From Acinetobacter higginsii (GTDB taxonomy: Bacteria; Pseudomonadota; Gammaproteobacteria; Pseudomonadales; Moraxellaceae), in the NCBI RefSeq assembly GCF_000369525.1, contig NZ_KB850072.1, forward strand, positions 1,238,760 to 1,302,759: a stretch of DNA of 64,000 nucleotides, given 5' to 3'. Within the stretch, counting starts at the first letter, position 1. Every line of letters begins with the position of its first letter. Made by a program: the position numbers and the translations under genes. Positions 25,924 to 35,114 of the stretch are shown here, piece after piece. The notes beneath the pieces were generated by a model. That model was not told the DNA's origin. It saw nothing but the letters and a program-made list of their open reading frames with translations, and ran no database searches.

Positions 25924-26223
25924 ATGAGCGCAATGACAAAGAAGTTGCAACAGATGCGATTCGCTTCTGTGCTTGAAGCCGTCACTTTATTGTTGCTATT
26001 CCTCGTGGCGATTCCACTCAAGTACGCATTTGATTTACCGATTGCGACAAAGATTATGGGCCCGATTCATGGTCTGGCATTTTTATTCTACCTTTGGAAC
26101 CTGGTTCGTACCGCTTCACTTTGGTCTGGCGTAGAATTGCTTCGATTATTTGTGCTTGCCTTTATTCCATTTGGTGGTTTCTTTAACGAAAAATACATCG
26201 CACAACGTCAAGCCAAACTATAA
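25924..26223 (+). CDS. DUF3817 integral membrane protein
   Basis: A 99-residue protein with three hydrophobic helices and the DUF3817 pattern (MRFASVLEAVTLLLLF, then PLKY, then GPIHGLAFLFYLW, ending PFGGFFNEKYI). Function of the family is unknown; members are small inner-membrane proteins. GGAG precedes the ATG at 10 bases. It stands alone, separated by about 155 bases from the next gene. Confidence 0.82.
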   Translation: MSAMTKKLQQMRFASVLEAVTLLLLFLVAIPLKYAFDLPIATKIMGPIHGLAFLFYLWNLVRTASLWSGVELLRLFVLAFIPFGGFFNEKYIAQRQAKL

Positions 26224-26379
26224 GGCTCTTAAATTGATACTGAAGAAAGGAAATCTAATGATTTCCTTTTTTATTGTTTTAAAAATAAAAAAACTATTCA
26301 TACCAAATCAATGCGTGATTTCACATCTGGTTCACATTCCAAATTTTATTATAATTTTAAAAGGAGTGAGATCATCAAT

Positions 26380-26946
26380 ATGAATGTTATAAAAACACTG
26401 GCTATCTCAACACTGAGCTTACTCTCCTTAGTTGCTTGTAAAAGCATATCGAGTTATACCGCTGATTATGAGAAAGCAAATCAACAAATCCGTGGAATCC
26501 CCTTAAGTGATGCACAAGCTCAAATGATTGGTCAGGATTTTGTTTCCGCATTTAATAGTATGGGCACAGTAAATTTTGTAAAAAATGCAAGCCAACTCTA
26601 TGCTGATAATTTATACATAAATGACACACTCTCTCAATTCTCAACTAAAAAAGAGCTGATGAAGCATTTTGAGGGAATGAATAAACATGTCAGTAAGGTA
26701 TCGGTAAAATTAATTAGTGCAACCCATAAAAATGACTCTGCTTATATTCATTGGCAAATGACCTATGATTTTAAAATGTTTGGTCGAATAAAAACAATGT
26801 CTTCCTATGGCATTAGCCAAATCAAAGTGAATGCTGAACATCTCATCATATTTCAACAAGACTATTGGGACCCAGCGAATGGTTTATATCGCTCTGTTCC
26901 ATATATCGGAACAGGCTATTCTTTGCTTCTCCCCTTTAAGAAATAG
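26380..26946 (+). CDS. Lipoprotein with SnoaL/NTF2-like domain
   Basis: A 188-residue predicted lipoprotein: signal peptide with lipobox SLVAC (lipidated Cys at about residue 21), then an NTF2/SnoaL-like domain (QDFVSAFNSMG, LYADNLYINDTLSQFSTKKELMKHFEGM, and a strand-rich second half ending in an FQQDYWDP segment). It probably binds a small hydrophobic ligand at the cell envelope. AAGGAG precedes ATG 26380, and the longer reading from 26311 lacks the signal peptide. In other Gammaproteobacteria SnoaL-like proteins often neighbour the DUF1365/CFA lipid genes found about 3 kb away here (established association as I recall, not tested). Confidence 0.7.
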   Translation: MNVIKTLAISTLSLLSLVACKSISSYTADYEKANQQIRGIPLSDAQAQMIGQDFVSAFNSMGTVNFVKNASQLYADNLYINDTLSQFSTKKELMKHFEGMNKHVSKVSVKLISATHKNDSAYIHWQMTYDFKMFGRIKTMSSYGISQIKVNAEHLIIFQQDYWDPANGLYRSVPYIGTGYSLLLPFKK

Positions 26947-26980
26947 TCTAAGATTTACGCAAATAAGTGCAGAATAAACT

Positions 26981-27349
26981 ATGAACAATATTTCGTTATT
27001 AGAACAATTAAATAAGATTGAAGGTTTAATTATCTTGGCCTTAGTCGATGCTTTTGATGGTTCTATTTTAGAAACTATAGGTGAAGAGTTTTTTAATTTT
27101 GATTTCGCGGTGACTGAAGGTGTGAATCTATTTAACTACCAGAAAAAATTAATGGATGAAATTAGTCCTCATGATTTTCTAGAAAGTGTGCTCATGAGTA
27201 CGGATCATCAATACCACATTATTACACCACTAGAAACCAACCATAGTGTTTTCCTCTATGCAATTTTAGACCGTGATCAAACCAATTTGGGCTATGCAAG
27301 CTATGAAATTCAAAGGATTGAACGTGGTCTGAACTTCTACACTTATTAA
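26981..27349 (+). CDS. Roadblock/LC7-like small protein
   Basis: A 122-residue cytoplasmic protein. The helix-strand opening (LLEQLNKIEGLIILALVDAFDGSILETIGEE) and the later ESVLMSTDHQYHIITPL, FLYAILDRDQTNLGYASYEIQRI resemble Roadblock/LC7 domains such as MglB, which dimerise and regulate small GTPases. This is my fold-level reading, not a sequence match. No Ras-like GTPase gene is nearby. It lies 34 bases after the lipoprotein gene and is likely in one operon with the secreted protein and response regulator that follow. Confidence 0.6.
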   Translation: MNNISLLEQLNKIEGLIILALVDAFDGSILETIGEEFFNFDFAVTEGVNLFNYQKKLMDEISPHDFLESVLMSTDHQYHIITPLETNHSVFLYAILDRDQTNLGYASYEIQRIERGLNFYTY

Positions 27350-27409
27350 ATATGACTCAATATATAGAAATAAAACAGACTGACTAAACAGTAGCATCTA
27401 GGTGAAAAA

Positions 27410-27904
27410 ATGAATAATTATTTTATGCAATTGGGATTTAGTTTTTTATTTCTTATATTAAATTCTAATCCGGCTCATGCAAATATACAGAAATGCAAAA
27501 CAGCACCTTTAGTCGTTACTACAAAAACAGTTGGCACTGTCAGCTACTATGCTGACAATTGCCATCAGAATTGGGAAAGTCAAAATATTCAATTAGATTT
27601 TTCTTACGACCAAAATATTCCAGAATGGGCATTCAAAAAAGCAGCCAACTATTATCTTAAAAAAAATATTAGCAATTTTGCTAACGACTCTGTATTAAAC
27701 CAAATTACTGAACTGTACAAACCTGTAAAAAAAGGTGATTTATATTCTTTAGCCTATAATCAAATGAACCAACAATTAAAGCTCTATCTGAATCAGAAAT
27801 TGTTAGGTTCGATCACAGACCCACAAGCGAATCAATATTTCAAAATATGGTTTGGAAGCTCACCTTTTAATGCTAAATTAAAGCAACAATTACTAAATCA
27901 ATAA
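27410..27904 (+). CDS. Small secreted protein, unknown family
   Basis: A 164-residue protein with a signal peptide (MNNYFMQLGFSFLFLILNSNPAHA). Two Cys residues (KCKTAP and NCHQNW) are well placed for a periplasmic disulphide, and the C-terminal half is helical and basic. No family recognised. It sits 15 bases upstream of the response regulator gene and 60 bases behind the Roadblock-like gene, so probably co-transcribed. Role unknown; it may be an envelope component linked to the neighbouring two-component system. Confidence 0.6.
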   Translation: MNNYFMQLGFSFLFLILNSNPAHANIQKCKTAPLVVTTKTVGTVSYYADNCHQNWESQNIQLDFSYDQNIPEWAFKKAANYYLKKNISNFANDSVLNQITELYKPVKKGDLYSLAYNQMNQQLKLYLNQKLLGSITDPQANQYFKIWFGSSPFNAKLKQQLLNQ

Positions 27905-27919
27905 CTTGATCTAATTATT

Positions 27920-28615
27920 ATGAACAATCAATTTATTCTTATGGTGGAAGATCATTATGAACTTGCTGCCACGGTTTGTGAATTTCTAGAACAACATGGC
28001 TTTGTTGTAGATCATGCACGTAACCTCGATGCCGCCCGTAACTTTTTAAAAACACACCCTTATCATTTACTTTTGCTCGATATCAATTTACCTGACGGTT
28101 CAGGATATGACTTATGTGAATGGCTCAGAACCGACCAAGGCAAAGATATTCCGATCTTGATGTTAACAGCCAGAGATACTCTCGATGACAAATTAAAAGG
28201 CTTTAGTGCTGGAACAGATGACTATCTTGTCAAACCTTTTGATTTTAATGAACTGGTCATGCGTGTGCGTGCACTGATTAAGCGATCTCTTGGTGAAGTA
28301 TCAAGCAGTAAAATTCAAATTCACGATCTGATTCTAGACAGTGCGACTCAAACCATAACACGCGCAGGTCAATCAATTGAACTCCCTCGTATTCAATTCA
28401 AATTGTTAAAAATTTTGATGCGAAACTCTCCCAAAGTGATTACCAAACAAGAAATTATTATCGAGCTGTGGGGCGATGAAGAGCCTGAGAGCGACGCATT
28501 ACGTAGCCATATCTACAATTTGAGAAAGATGATTGATAAACCTTTTCAGGAAAAATTGATTCATACCATTTCTGGTGTAGGTCTAAAAGTTGCTTTGGAT
28601 ATGACAGCACATTAA
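27920..28615 (+). CDS. OmpR-family response regulator
   Basis: A 231-residue OmpR/PhoB-type regulator. Receiver: acidic pair near VEDHY, phosphoacceptor Asp in LLLDINLPDGSG (about residue 57), Thr in MLTARD and Lys in LVKPFDF. The C-terminal winged helix (ELPRIQFKLLKILMRNSPKVITKQEIIIELWGDEE... LRSHIYNLRKMI) binds DNA. It partners the histidine kinase encoded tail-to-tail (28612-29940), overlapping its stop by four bases. Targets unknown; the adjacent lipid operon is an obvious candidate. Confidence 0.87.
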   Translation: MNNQFILMVEDHYELAATVCEFLEQHGFVVDHARNLDAARNFLKTHPYHLLLLDINLPDGSGYDLCEWLRTDQGKDIPILMLTARDTLDDKLKGFSAGTDDYLVKPFDFNELVMRVRALIKRSLGEVSSSKIQIHDLILDSATQTITRAGQSIELPRIQFKLLKILMRNSPKVITKQEIIIELWGDEEPESDALRSHIYNLRKMIDKPFQEKLIHTISGVGLKVALDMTAH

Positions 28616-29940
28616 TTTATATATACGACGACGATTAAGCCTGTTGTATTTTCCAATTGCAGATGAGGATGTGTATTTAAATAATATTGTCGGTCGAACA
28701 ACTCAACTCGCCAGCCCAACTGGGTACATAATTTCTTAACCAACTGTAAACCAATGCCGTGACCTTTGGCGGTAAGTTGAAGTTGTGAACTATTTAACTC
28801 CTGAACCTTACAATCATTTGGCATTGCAATACCAATCCCATTATCAGCAATTAGGATACTATTTTTGCGTTGAATGATATGAATATTAGAACCTTGAGAA
28901 TAATTCAGTGCATTTCGTAAAATATTGCTCAACACCATTTTAGTCATTGAAGGATAAATCCATCGTGCTGATTCCTCAGCATCATCTTGTACAAAAATCT
29001 GTACGCCCTTGCCTTGACTGACAGGTTCCAGATCTCTGACTAAATCGCTGATGATATTGGACAACTTCACATGCTCTGCAATCAATGTATTGGTTGTATT
29101 ACGTGCAATTGCTAGCAAAGTTTCAACCAGTAATTGCATATCATCAATGGTATTCGAAATACGATGTAGTGATTTATCTTCACCGTATTTGACCTGACAC
29201 AGCTGCACATTGCCTTTTAAAATCGTCAATGGTGTCCGTAACTCATGACTGACATCGCCTGTAAATTCGCGCTCTCGGTTAATAAACTCACTCAATACTT
29301 GATGGTATTTTTCTAATGCTTGTTTTAAATATTCAGCTTCCATATTGCCATTGGTACTGATTCCTTGGAATGGAGATACCTCCTTATACTGATGTGCCCA
29401 ATCAATATGTTCTAAGGCATTCGCTAAACGGGTAATTGGCGAAAAATAACGTTTGGCTCGCCGATTTGACCACCATAAGATGCTATATAGCACAATAAGA
29501 CTGAACATTAACGGTGCTAAACCAAACATCCAAACGATTTTATTGACATTGCTTTCACCAAAAACCAGTAGCACATGCTGCCCATTTTTTTCACCATAAA
29601 CGGTCATACGATCTTTGCCGTCGACAAAGATTCGGTGAACACCTGGTTTTAGCGATTGATTTTGAAATGCTAAAGGTGGTTTTTCACTTTTCCAACGGTA
29701 GCCATATAAGTTTTTAGTATCGGGTAAATCAGCATTTGGATTACGATCAACACGCATCCAGTAATGCTCCATTTCTTGTTCAAGTGCAGTTTTAAGCAAT
29801 GAGCCTTTGATCACCCAGGCACTGCATGCAATCCCAATAATAATCGAAAGCGCGATCAGTCCAATTTGCAACCAATAATAACGATTAAACATCCGACTCA
29901 GTGGACGGTTATTGGCATCGCTTTTATTGGTTTTAAACAT
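28612..29940 (-). CDS. Sensor histidine kinase (partner of 27920)
   Basis: A 442-residue membrane kinase: TM1 (IGLIALSIIIGIACSAWVI), a periplasmic sensor of about 95 residues, TM2 (LAPLMFSLIVLYSILWW), HAMP-like linker, phosphoacceptor His in DVSHELRTPLTIL (about residue 230), N box NILRNALNYSQ and G boxes IADNGIGIAMP and GHGIGLQLVKKL. It begins 33 bases after the CFA-type gene at 29974 and is transcribed with the lipid operon, while its response regulator faces it from the other strand, an unusual layout. Confidence 0.85.
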   Translation of the reverse strand: MFKTNKSDANNRPLSRMFNRYYWLQIGLIALSIIIGIACSAWVIKGSLLKTALEQEMEHYWMRVDRNPNADLPDTKNLYGYRWKSEKPPLAFQNQSLKPGVHRIFVDGKDRMTVYGEKNGQHVLLVFGESNVNKIVWMFGLAPLMFSLIVLYSILWWSNRRAKRYFSPITRLANALEHIDWAHQYKEVSPFQGISTNGNMEAEYLKQALEKYHQVLSEFINREREFTGDVSHELRTPLTILKGNVQLCQVKYGEDKSLHRISNTIDDMQLLVETLLAIARNTTNTLIAEHVKLSNIISDLVRDLEPVSQGKGVQIFVQDDAEESARWIYPSMTKMVLSNILRNALNYSQGSNIHIIQRKNSILIADNGIGIAMPNDCKVQELNSSQLQLTAKGHGIGLQLVKKLCTQLGWRVELFDRQYYLNTHPHLQLENTTGLIVVVYIN

Positions 29941-29973
29941 AATCTTGCCTATTTACACAACTGCTTGTTTTAA

Positions 29974-31023
29974 TTATACGACTTTCTTTTTGAACAGGAA
30001 GTGACCAACGATCCATTCTTGCCCCTGCTCAAATCCAAACAATTCAGCACAAGCCATAAAAAAGATACGCCAACGTTGCCACCATGCCGCCGCATCTTGT
30101 GCATATACCTCTTCAAAAAGTGGTTTTAATTGTTCAGCATTACGATCCATGTTTTCCAGCCATGCATTTGCTGTTTTTTCATAATGAGTTCCAGACCATT
30201 GCCAATGTTGCGACAATTCCAGATGCTGTTGAAAGTGTAAAAATGTCGAACTTGCAGGCATCAATCCACCTGTAAAAAAGTATCGCGACATCCAGTCATA
30301 TTCACTTTTTATTTCAAAAGGATAATGCAAGAAACGATGACAGAAAATATGACACCATAACAGTCCATCCGCTTTGAGCCACGCTTGGATTTTCTCAAAA
30401 AGTTTTTGGTAGTTCCTAACGTGTTCAAACATTTCGACTGAAACAACACGATCAAATGCGTTTTGCTCCAATTCCAGTACATTGACATCACAGGTAATAA
30501 CATCAATATTCATCAAGCCATATTTCTCAGCTTTGGACAAAATATGCTGACGTTGCGTCGCTGAATTGGAAACAGCCGTAATTTTTGCATTTGGATAACG
30601 CTCTGCCATCCACAGCGTAAACGAACCCCAGCCACACCCTAATTCCAAGATATGTTGCCCATCGTTTAACTGGGCACGATCGCTATAAATCTGCAATGCG
30701 AACTCTTCAGCTTCATCTAATCCAGTTCGATCATGTGGAAAGAAACAGGCACTATATTTAAGTCGTTTTCCTAAAACCGCCTCAAAAAAAGCCGTGGGCA
30801 ATTCATAGTGTTGCTCATTGGCTTTATCGGTTTCAATTGCGATCTGGCTATGCTTCAACATATTCAGCACATCCATATAACGTTGAGCACCTTGTTCGGG
30901 GTCATAGCGACCTTCTTGAATCAAACGCTTCTTACTGAGAGCACGAATTGCTGCACGAATCGCCTGATCAGGTACTAAACCACTTTCCACAAGTTTTAAT
31001 GATTGATTAATAATAAAGTCCAT
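29974..31023 (-). CDS. Cyclopropane-fatty-acid synthase-like methyltransferase (second copy)
   Basis: A 349-residue class I SAM methyltransferase of the CFA synthase family. Motif I is ILELGCGWGSFTLWMAERYPNAKI, preceded by HYELPTAFFEAVLGKRLKYSACFF (lipid-substrate region) and followed by VVSVEMFEHVRNY. Such enzymes methylate or cyclopropanate the double bond of phospholipid acyl chains. It lacks the long N-terminal domain of classical Cfa. I start it at 31023 because the DUF1295 stop lies just upstream. It ends the lipid operon before the histidine kinase. Substrate may differ from that of 31846. Confidence 0.83.
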   Translation of the reverse strand: MDFIINQSLKLVESGLVPDQAIRAAIRALSKKRLIQEGRYDPEQGAQRYMDVLNMLKHSQIAIETDKANEQHYELPTAFFEAVLGKRLKYSACFFPHDRTGLDEAEEFALQIYSDRAQLNDGQHILELGCGWGSFTLWMAERYPNAKITAVSNSATQRQHILSKAEKYGLMNIDVITCDVNVLELEQNAFDRVVSVEMFEHVRNYQKLFEKIQAWLKADGLLWCHIFCHRFLHYPFEIKSEYDWMSRYFFTGGLMPASSTFLHFQQHLELSQHWQWSGTHYEKTANAWLENMDRNAEQLKPLFEEVYAQDAAAWWQRWRIFFMACAELFGFEQGQEWIVGHFLFKKKVV

Positions 31024-31031
31024 GTGCGTAC

Positions 31032-31814
31032 CTACTCTTTTGGTTTCCACGGAATAAACATTGAAGTTCGTTTTTTATAATCGAGATAATTCTGACCTCG
31101 ATTTTTTAATGCTTGTTGTTCACTAAATGGAATACCGGTGATGTAATACAAAAATAGCCACATCAAGACTGGATATATCCATAGACTGTATAACCCTGCT
31201 GCAAGTCCTATTATTGGATATGCAAACCAGTGTATCCATTCAAAAAAATAATTGGGATGCCGCGAATAACGCCACAGACCTTGATCCATGGTTTTGCCAT
31301 CATTTTGTTTTTGTTGCTTGAAATGAAACAATTGCTGATCTGCGACCACTTCACCTAGAAATGCAATCAGCATAACAATTCCCGCAATGATCAAAAAAAC
31401 ATGGGTTTGTGGACTCCAGACAGAACTCGGCACATGAAGCAAAGTCCACATCGGTATGCTAAATAAGATTGCCAAACCCGCCTGAAACATAAAAAAGGAA
31501 TAAAAACCAATATGTTGATATTTCCCCATCGCACGACGCATATTGGCATATCGGCGATCTTCTACTGATTCCGCTTGATACCGACGCCATAAATGCCAAC
31601 TTAAACGTATAAACCAGATTGAACTGAATACCCCAATAAACAGCCTGACATTTACCAGTGCATCATCTACTAACCATGCAGTTATCAGAATATTCAGCGC
31701 GATGCAAAAACTCCAAGCAACATCCACTATGCCAGCACGATGATTGTGGCTTGCCCATAACCAACATATGCTCATGAGCACAGCATCAAGTAAAAACAAT
31801 TGCCATAACATCAC
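31032..31814 (-). CDS. DUF1295 membrane protein (steroid 5-alpha-reductase-like)
   Basis: A 260-residue multi-helix membrane protein. The C-terminal DQGLWRYSRHPNYFFEW is the hallmark of the 5-alpha-reductase/isoprenylcysteine methyltransferase-like group (DUF1295). Members reduce double bonds of lipids or sterols with NAD(P)H, though bacterial function is largely inferred. It sits between the two CFA-type genes, suggesting a step on the same acyl chain. The stop overlaps a long-start reading of the next gene but not the chosen start. Confidence 0.82.
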   Translation of the reverse strand: MMLWQLFLLDAVLMSICWLWASHNHRAGIVDVAWSFCIALNILITAWLVDDALVNVRLFIGVFSSIWFIRLSWHLWRRYQAESVEDRRYANMRRAMGKYQHIGFYSFFMFQAGLAILFSIPMWTLLHVPSSVWSPQTHVFLIIAGIVMLIAFLGEVVADQQLFHFKQQKQNDGKTMDQGLWRYSRHPNYFFEWIHWFAYPIIGLAAGLYSLWIYPVLMWLFLYYITGIPFSEQQALKNRGQNYLDYKKRTSMFIPWKPKE

Positions 31815-31845
31815 TGTCTCCTTGATACCTTAAATCAGTGGATAA

Positions 31846-33045
31846 TTAATAAGGACTTGCTTCAAATAAAAGCTGTACATCGCTAATGACCCCTTCTTTA
31901 AAGCCGCCCTCGCAATAACACAAATAAAAGTCCCACATTCGAATAAAGTTTTCATCAAAACCTAAAGCAAGAACTTGTGCTTTGGCATCTAAAAAACGTT
32001 CCCGCCATTGATGAATGGTTTCAGCATAACTTTGGCCAATATCCTCCAGATGTTTCAAGCGTAACTTCTGCTCTGAAGCCGCTTGTGTTAACACACTGAT
32101 AGATGGGATAAAACTCCCGGGAAAAATATAGCGCTTAATATAATCTACGCTATGTAGTGCTTTTTTATATCGTGCATCTTCAATCGTAATGGCTTGAATC
32201 AGACCTAGGCCATTTGGTTTTAATAAAGACCTACATTGATTAAAGTAATTAGATAAATATTGCTCACCAACAGCTTCAATCATTTCGATCGAAGCTAACT
32301 TATCAAATTTCCCCTCTAGTAACCGATAATCCTTAAGTTGGACATTAACTCGATGGCTTAGACCAGCATCGGCAACTCTTTGGATTGCTTCATCATATTG
32401 CGCTTGTGAGATGGTAATCGTGGTTACTTTACAGCCGTAATGCTGAGCGGCATAGATAGCAAAACCTCCCCAGCCACTACCGATTTCAACCAGATGATCC
32501 ATGGGTTTAAGTTGTAACTTCTGACAGATCAACTCTTTTTTATAATCAGAAGCTTTCTCTAGCGTCATCTCCTTGTGCTTGTACACTGCACTAGAGTACA
32601 TCATGGAAGAATCAAGAAATAATTTGAAAAATTCATTACTTAAATCATAGTGCTCCGCAATATTTTTACGGCTGCCTGCCAACGAATTTTTGCGGGATCT
32701 ATACCATGCTTTTAATAACAATTGGCTGGCTTGTGATATAAGGTTTTGATTGATCTTATCCAAAACGTCGCGATTTCTTGCCAATATTTGAATCAATTCA
32801 ACCAGATTTTCACTACTCCAATAGCCACGAATATAGCCCTCCGCGGCACCAAGCACACCATTCTTAAAAATGAGATCAATTAGATCTTTGTGATGAATAT
32901 CTACAGTTACTTCCAGATCAGAAACTTCACCGACAGTTCCATTCCATTCACCACGAAAGTGAATTTGTCCATGTCGAAGTTTCAGCAAGCCGCGTAAAAC
33001 CAATGGAAGTGTGTCTTGTTCACCAAAAATTAGCGTTTTTATCAT
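31846..33045 (-). CDS. Cyclopropane-fatty-acid synthase family methyltransferase (first copy)
   Basis: A 399-residue CFA-family SAM methyltransferase with the longer N-terminal domain (residues 1-115, including NGVLGAAEGYIRGYWSS) typical of the DUF1365-associated group. The catalytic region has AEHYDLSNEFFKLFLDSSMMYSSA, motif I VEIGSGWGGFAIYAAQHYG, and SIEMIEAVGEQYLSNYF. It modifies unsaturated acyl chains of membrane phospholipids. It overlaps the end of the DUF1365 gene by 26 bases, showing translational coupling. Partner of the shorter copy at 29974. Confidence 0.86.
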   Translation of the reverse strand: MIKTLIFGEQDTLPLVLRGLLKLRHGQIHFRGEWNGTVGEVSDLEVTVDIHHKDLIDLIFKNGVLGAAEGYIRGYWSSENLVELIQILARNRDVLDKINQNLISQASQLLLKAWYRSRKNSLAGSRKNIAEHYDLSNEFFKLFLDSSMMYSSAVYKHKEMTLEKASDYKKELICQKLQLKPMDHLVEIGSGWGGFAIYAAQHYGCKVTTITISQAQYDEAIQRVADAGLSHRVNVQLKDYRLLEGKFDKLASIEMIEAVGEQYLSNYFNQCRSLLKPNGLGLIQAITIEDARYKKALHSVDYIKRYIFPGSFIPSISVLTQAASEQKLRLKHLEDIGQSYAETIHQWRERFLDAKAQVLALGFDENFIRMWDFYLCYCEGGFKEGVISDVQLLFEASPY

Positions 33046-33835
33046 CTCGTTCTAAATCCTTATTCTTTTTGGGATGTCGATAAAATGGAACTTTTTTAAG
33101 CCATAATTGAAATGCTTGTACATAAATTGAAGCTAACATTTTGAAAGGTTCAAATATATGTTGAATAGCATAACGACTAAGCTGTGAAGGAAGTGTGATG
33201 TGCGCTAATCCAAACCGCATCGTTGCATCAAAAATGAATTGTTGGTTTTGATAAAGCTGCATATGAATCACATTTTGAGTATTAGAGAAGTTAAATTTCC
33301 ATTTGTATTGAATATCCATTGGCATAAATGGCGAGACATGAAAACTTTTCTCGAAATCAAACTCATAACTGTCATAAGGACTATGATTTTTCAACTTCTG
33401 CTGGCAATCATGTATATAAACCTTGTGTTCATTCCAAGGTGTATTGGTTATCTCGCTCAGTATGAAGACAGGCTGTTTTTGACGATTTAAAATGAAATAG
33501 AACACAACCGAATTAAAACTAAAACCCAAGCTTCGTGGTAAAGCCAAGACACGGATTTCTGATTGTGGGGTCAAAATCGTGTCTGCTTGCTGCAATAAAA
33601 TTTTTGTTATTTTCTCACGTAAATTACCGCTATAGCCTTTAAGGAAATCCTGATCAGATATATTGAGAATATTCCAATGATTTGTAGAGCATAACCTTGA
33701 TTCTTTGAGGTTTTCCGCTATTCGATCTGGATCAAAATATAAATAGCTCAATGTCGCCTCAAACTGATGAGGTTTGGGGCTAAAACGGCGATGCCTGATT
33801 TTAGCTTTCGCAATTGCAAGTTGAGCTTCTAACAT
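33020..33835 (-). CDS. DUF1365 family protein
   Basis: A 271-residue protein of DUF1365. Typical segments are ARIRHRRFSPKPH-like AKIRHRRFSPKPHQFEATLSY, then LPRSLGFSFNSVVFYF and HEHPF-region HVSPFMPMDIQYKWKF. The family nearly always neighbours an FAD oxidoreductase and a CFA-type methyltransferase, as here; its biochemical role is not established. The ATG at 33835 follows a G-rich ribosome site (GGGGGG), and the gene overlaps the FAD gene by 35 bases. Confidence 0.86.
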   Translation of the reverse strand: MLEAQLAIAKAKIRHRRFSPKPHQFEATLSYLYFDPDRIAENLKESRLCSTNHWNILNISDQDFLKGYSGNLREKITKILLQQADTILTPQSEIRVLALPRSLGFSFNSVVFYFILNRQKQPVFILSEITNTPWNEHKVYIHDCQQKLKNHSPYDSYEFDFEKSFHVSPFMPMDIQYKWKFNFSNTQNVIHMQLYQNQQFIFDATMRFGLAHITLPSQLSRYAIQHIFEPFKMLASIYVQAFQLWLKKVPFYRHPKKNKDLERDDKNANFW

Positions 33836-35114
33836 CCATCCCCCCCATATCTTCATCAGCAATTGACATCAGATGGTTCACGACGCGGTCAGCGCTTCTC
33901 GCACCATCTTCATGAAATCCCCATCCCCAGTAAGCACCGCAAAATGAACTGCGCTTGTAGCCGTTTATCTCATGCCAACGAGATTGTGCTGCAATCGCAT
34001 TTTGATTGAACACAGGGTGCCGATAATGTCGTTCAACATAAATATGATCTTTGGCGATTGGCATATTTGGATTGAGCGTAGAAAAAACCTGCGTCTTACA
34101 GTCCAGATTCTGCAAACTGTTCATCCAGTAGCTAAACCCGTAATGAACGCTATCCGCCGAAGCCTCTTTTTGAGCTGTCACATGTACGTGCCAACTGGCC
34201 CACTGCGATTGGGATTTTGGCATGATTGATCTATCAGCATGGACGACCATCACGTTATCTTGATAAGCAAAGCACCCTAATATGTCATGCTCTTTCTCGG
34301 AAGGCTCTTTAAGCAACTTTAAAGTATCATCGGCATGACTGGCAAAAATCACCCAATCAAATTGCTCCTGCCCATGCGCAGTTATAATTGAAATATGATT
34401 TTCACTTCTTAGTACATGTTGTACTTCAGTTTTCTTCCAAATCAGCGTTGGGCATTCACGCTGAATCGCGTAGATATAAGATGCTGATCCGCCTTTGACC
34501 GTTTGCCATTGTGGGCGATCTTTTAATTGCAACATCCGGTGATGCTGAAAAAAACTCACGACAAACTTATACGGAATCTTGCCAATCTGCTCCACAGGGC
34601 TTGACCAGAGTGCCCCGCACATTGGATATAAGTGCTCATCTCTAAAGACTTGTGAATAACCATGTTTATTGAGATATTCTTCAATGCTTAAATTTGTATC
34701 AAGTTCATCAACAGCAATCTCTTTATTTTCTCGATAAAAGCGAACTAAATCCGACAGCATTAAACGAAAGTTTTTATTTAGAAAATTTTGTGGTCTCGTT
34801 AATAATGACCATTTTTTGGAAGGATTGTATTGTAGTCCTGTCACCTGATTATTGACTGAAAAACTCATGTCGCTGTTCTGTGCTTTGACGCCAAGCTCGG
34901 CAAGCATCGCACTAAATAGTGGATAGTTATAGCGATTGAAAACAATAAAACCACTGTCTATAGCAACTTTTTTTTGATCAATCCGAAACTCATGTGTATC
35001 GGTATGTCCACCAAAATAGTTTTCTTTTTCAAAGATGGTGACTTGATGCTGTTTTGATAACTTCCAAGCCGCATATAATCCAGATATGCCAGAGCCGACG
35101 ATTGCAATTTTCAT
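33801..35114 (-). CDS. FAD-dependent oxidoreductase (amine-oxidase fold) of the lipid operon
   Basis: A 437-residue FAD/NAD(P)-binding protein. GSGISGLYAAWKLSKQHQVTIFEKENYFGGHTDTHEF is the dinucleotide-binding N-terminus, and the C-terminal AYWGWGFHEDGARSADRVV matches the group paired with DUF1365 and CFA enzymes. These are thought to oxidise or desaturate lipid acyl chains. The reading frame passes through a run of seven G (33840-33846) near its end and continues for 12 residues that overlap the DUF1365 gene. With one more G it would stop almost at once. It starts four bases inside the desaturase stop. Confidence 0.86.
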   Translation of the reverse strand: MKIAIVGSGISGLYAAWKLSKQHQVTIFEKENYFGGHTDTHEFRIDQKKVAIDSGFIVFNRYNYPLFSAMLAELGVKAQNSDMSFSVNNQVTGLQYNPSKKWSLLTRPQNFLNKNFRLMLSDLVRFYRENKEIAVDELDTNLSIEEYLNKHGYSQVFRDEHLYPMCGALWSSPVEQIGKIPYKFVVSFFQHHRMLQLKDRPQWQTVKGGSASYIYAIQRECPTLIWKKTEVQHVLRSENHISIITAHGQEQFDWVIFASHADDTLKLLKEPSEKEHDILGCFAYQDNVMVVHADRSIMPKSQSQWASWHVHVTAQKEASADSVHYGFSYWMNSLQNLDCKTQVFSTLNPNMPIAKDHIYVERHYRHPVFNQNAIAAQSRWHEINGYKRSSFCGAYWGWGFHEDGARSADRVVNHLMSIADEDMGGMDVRSSTCNCES

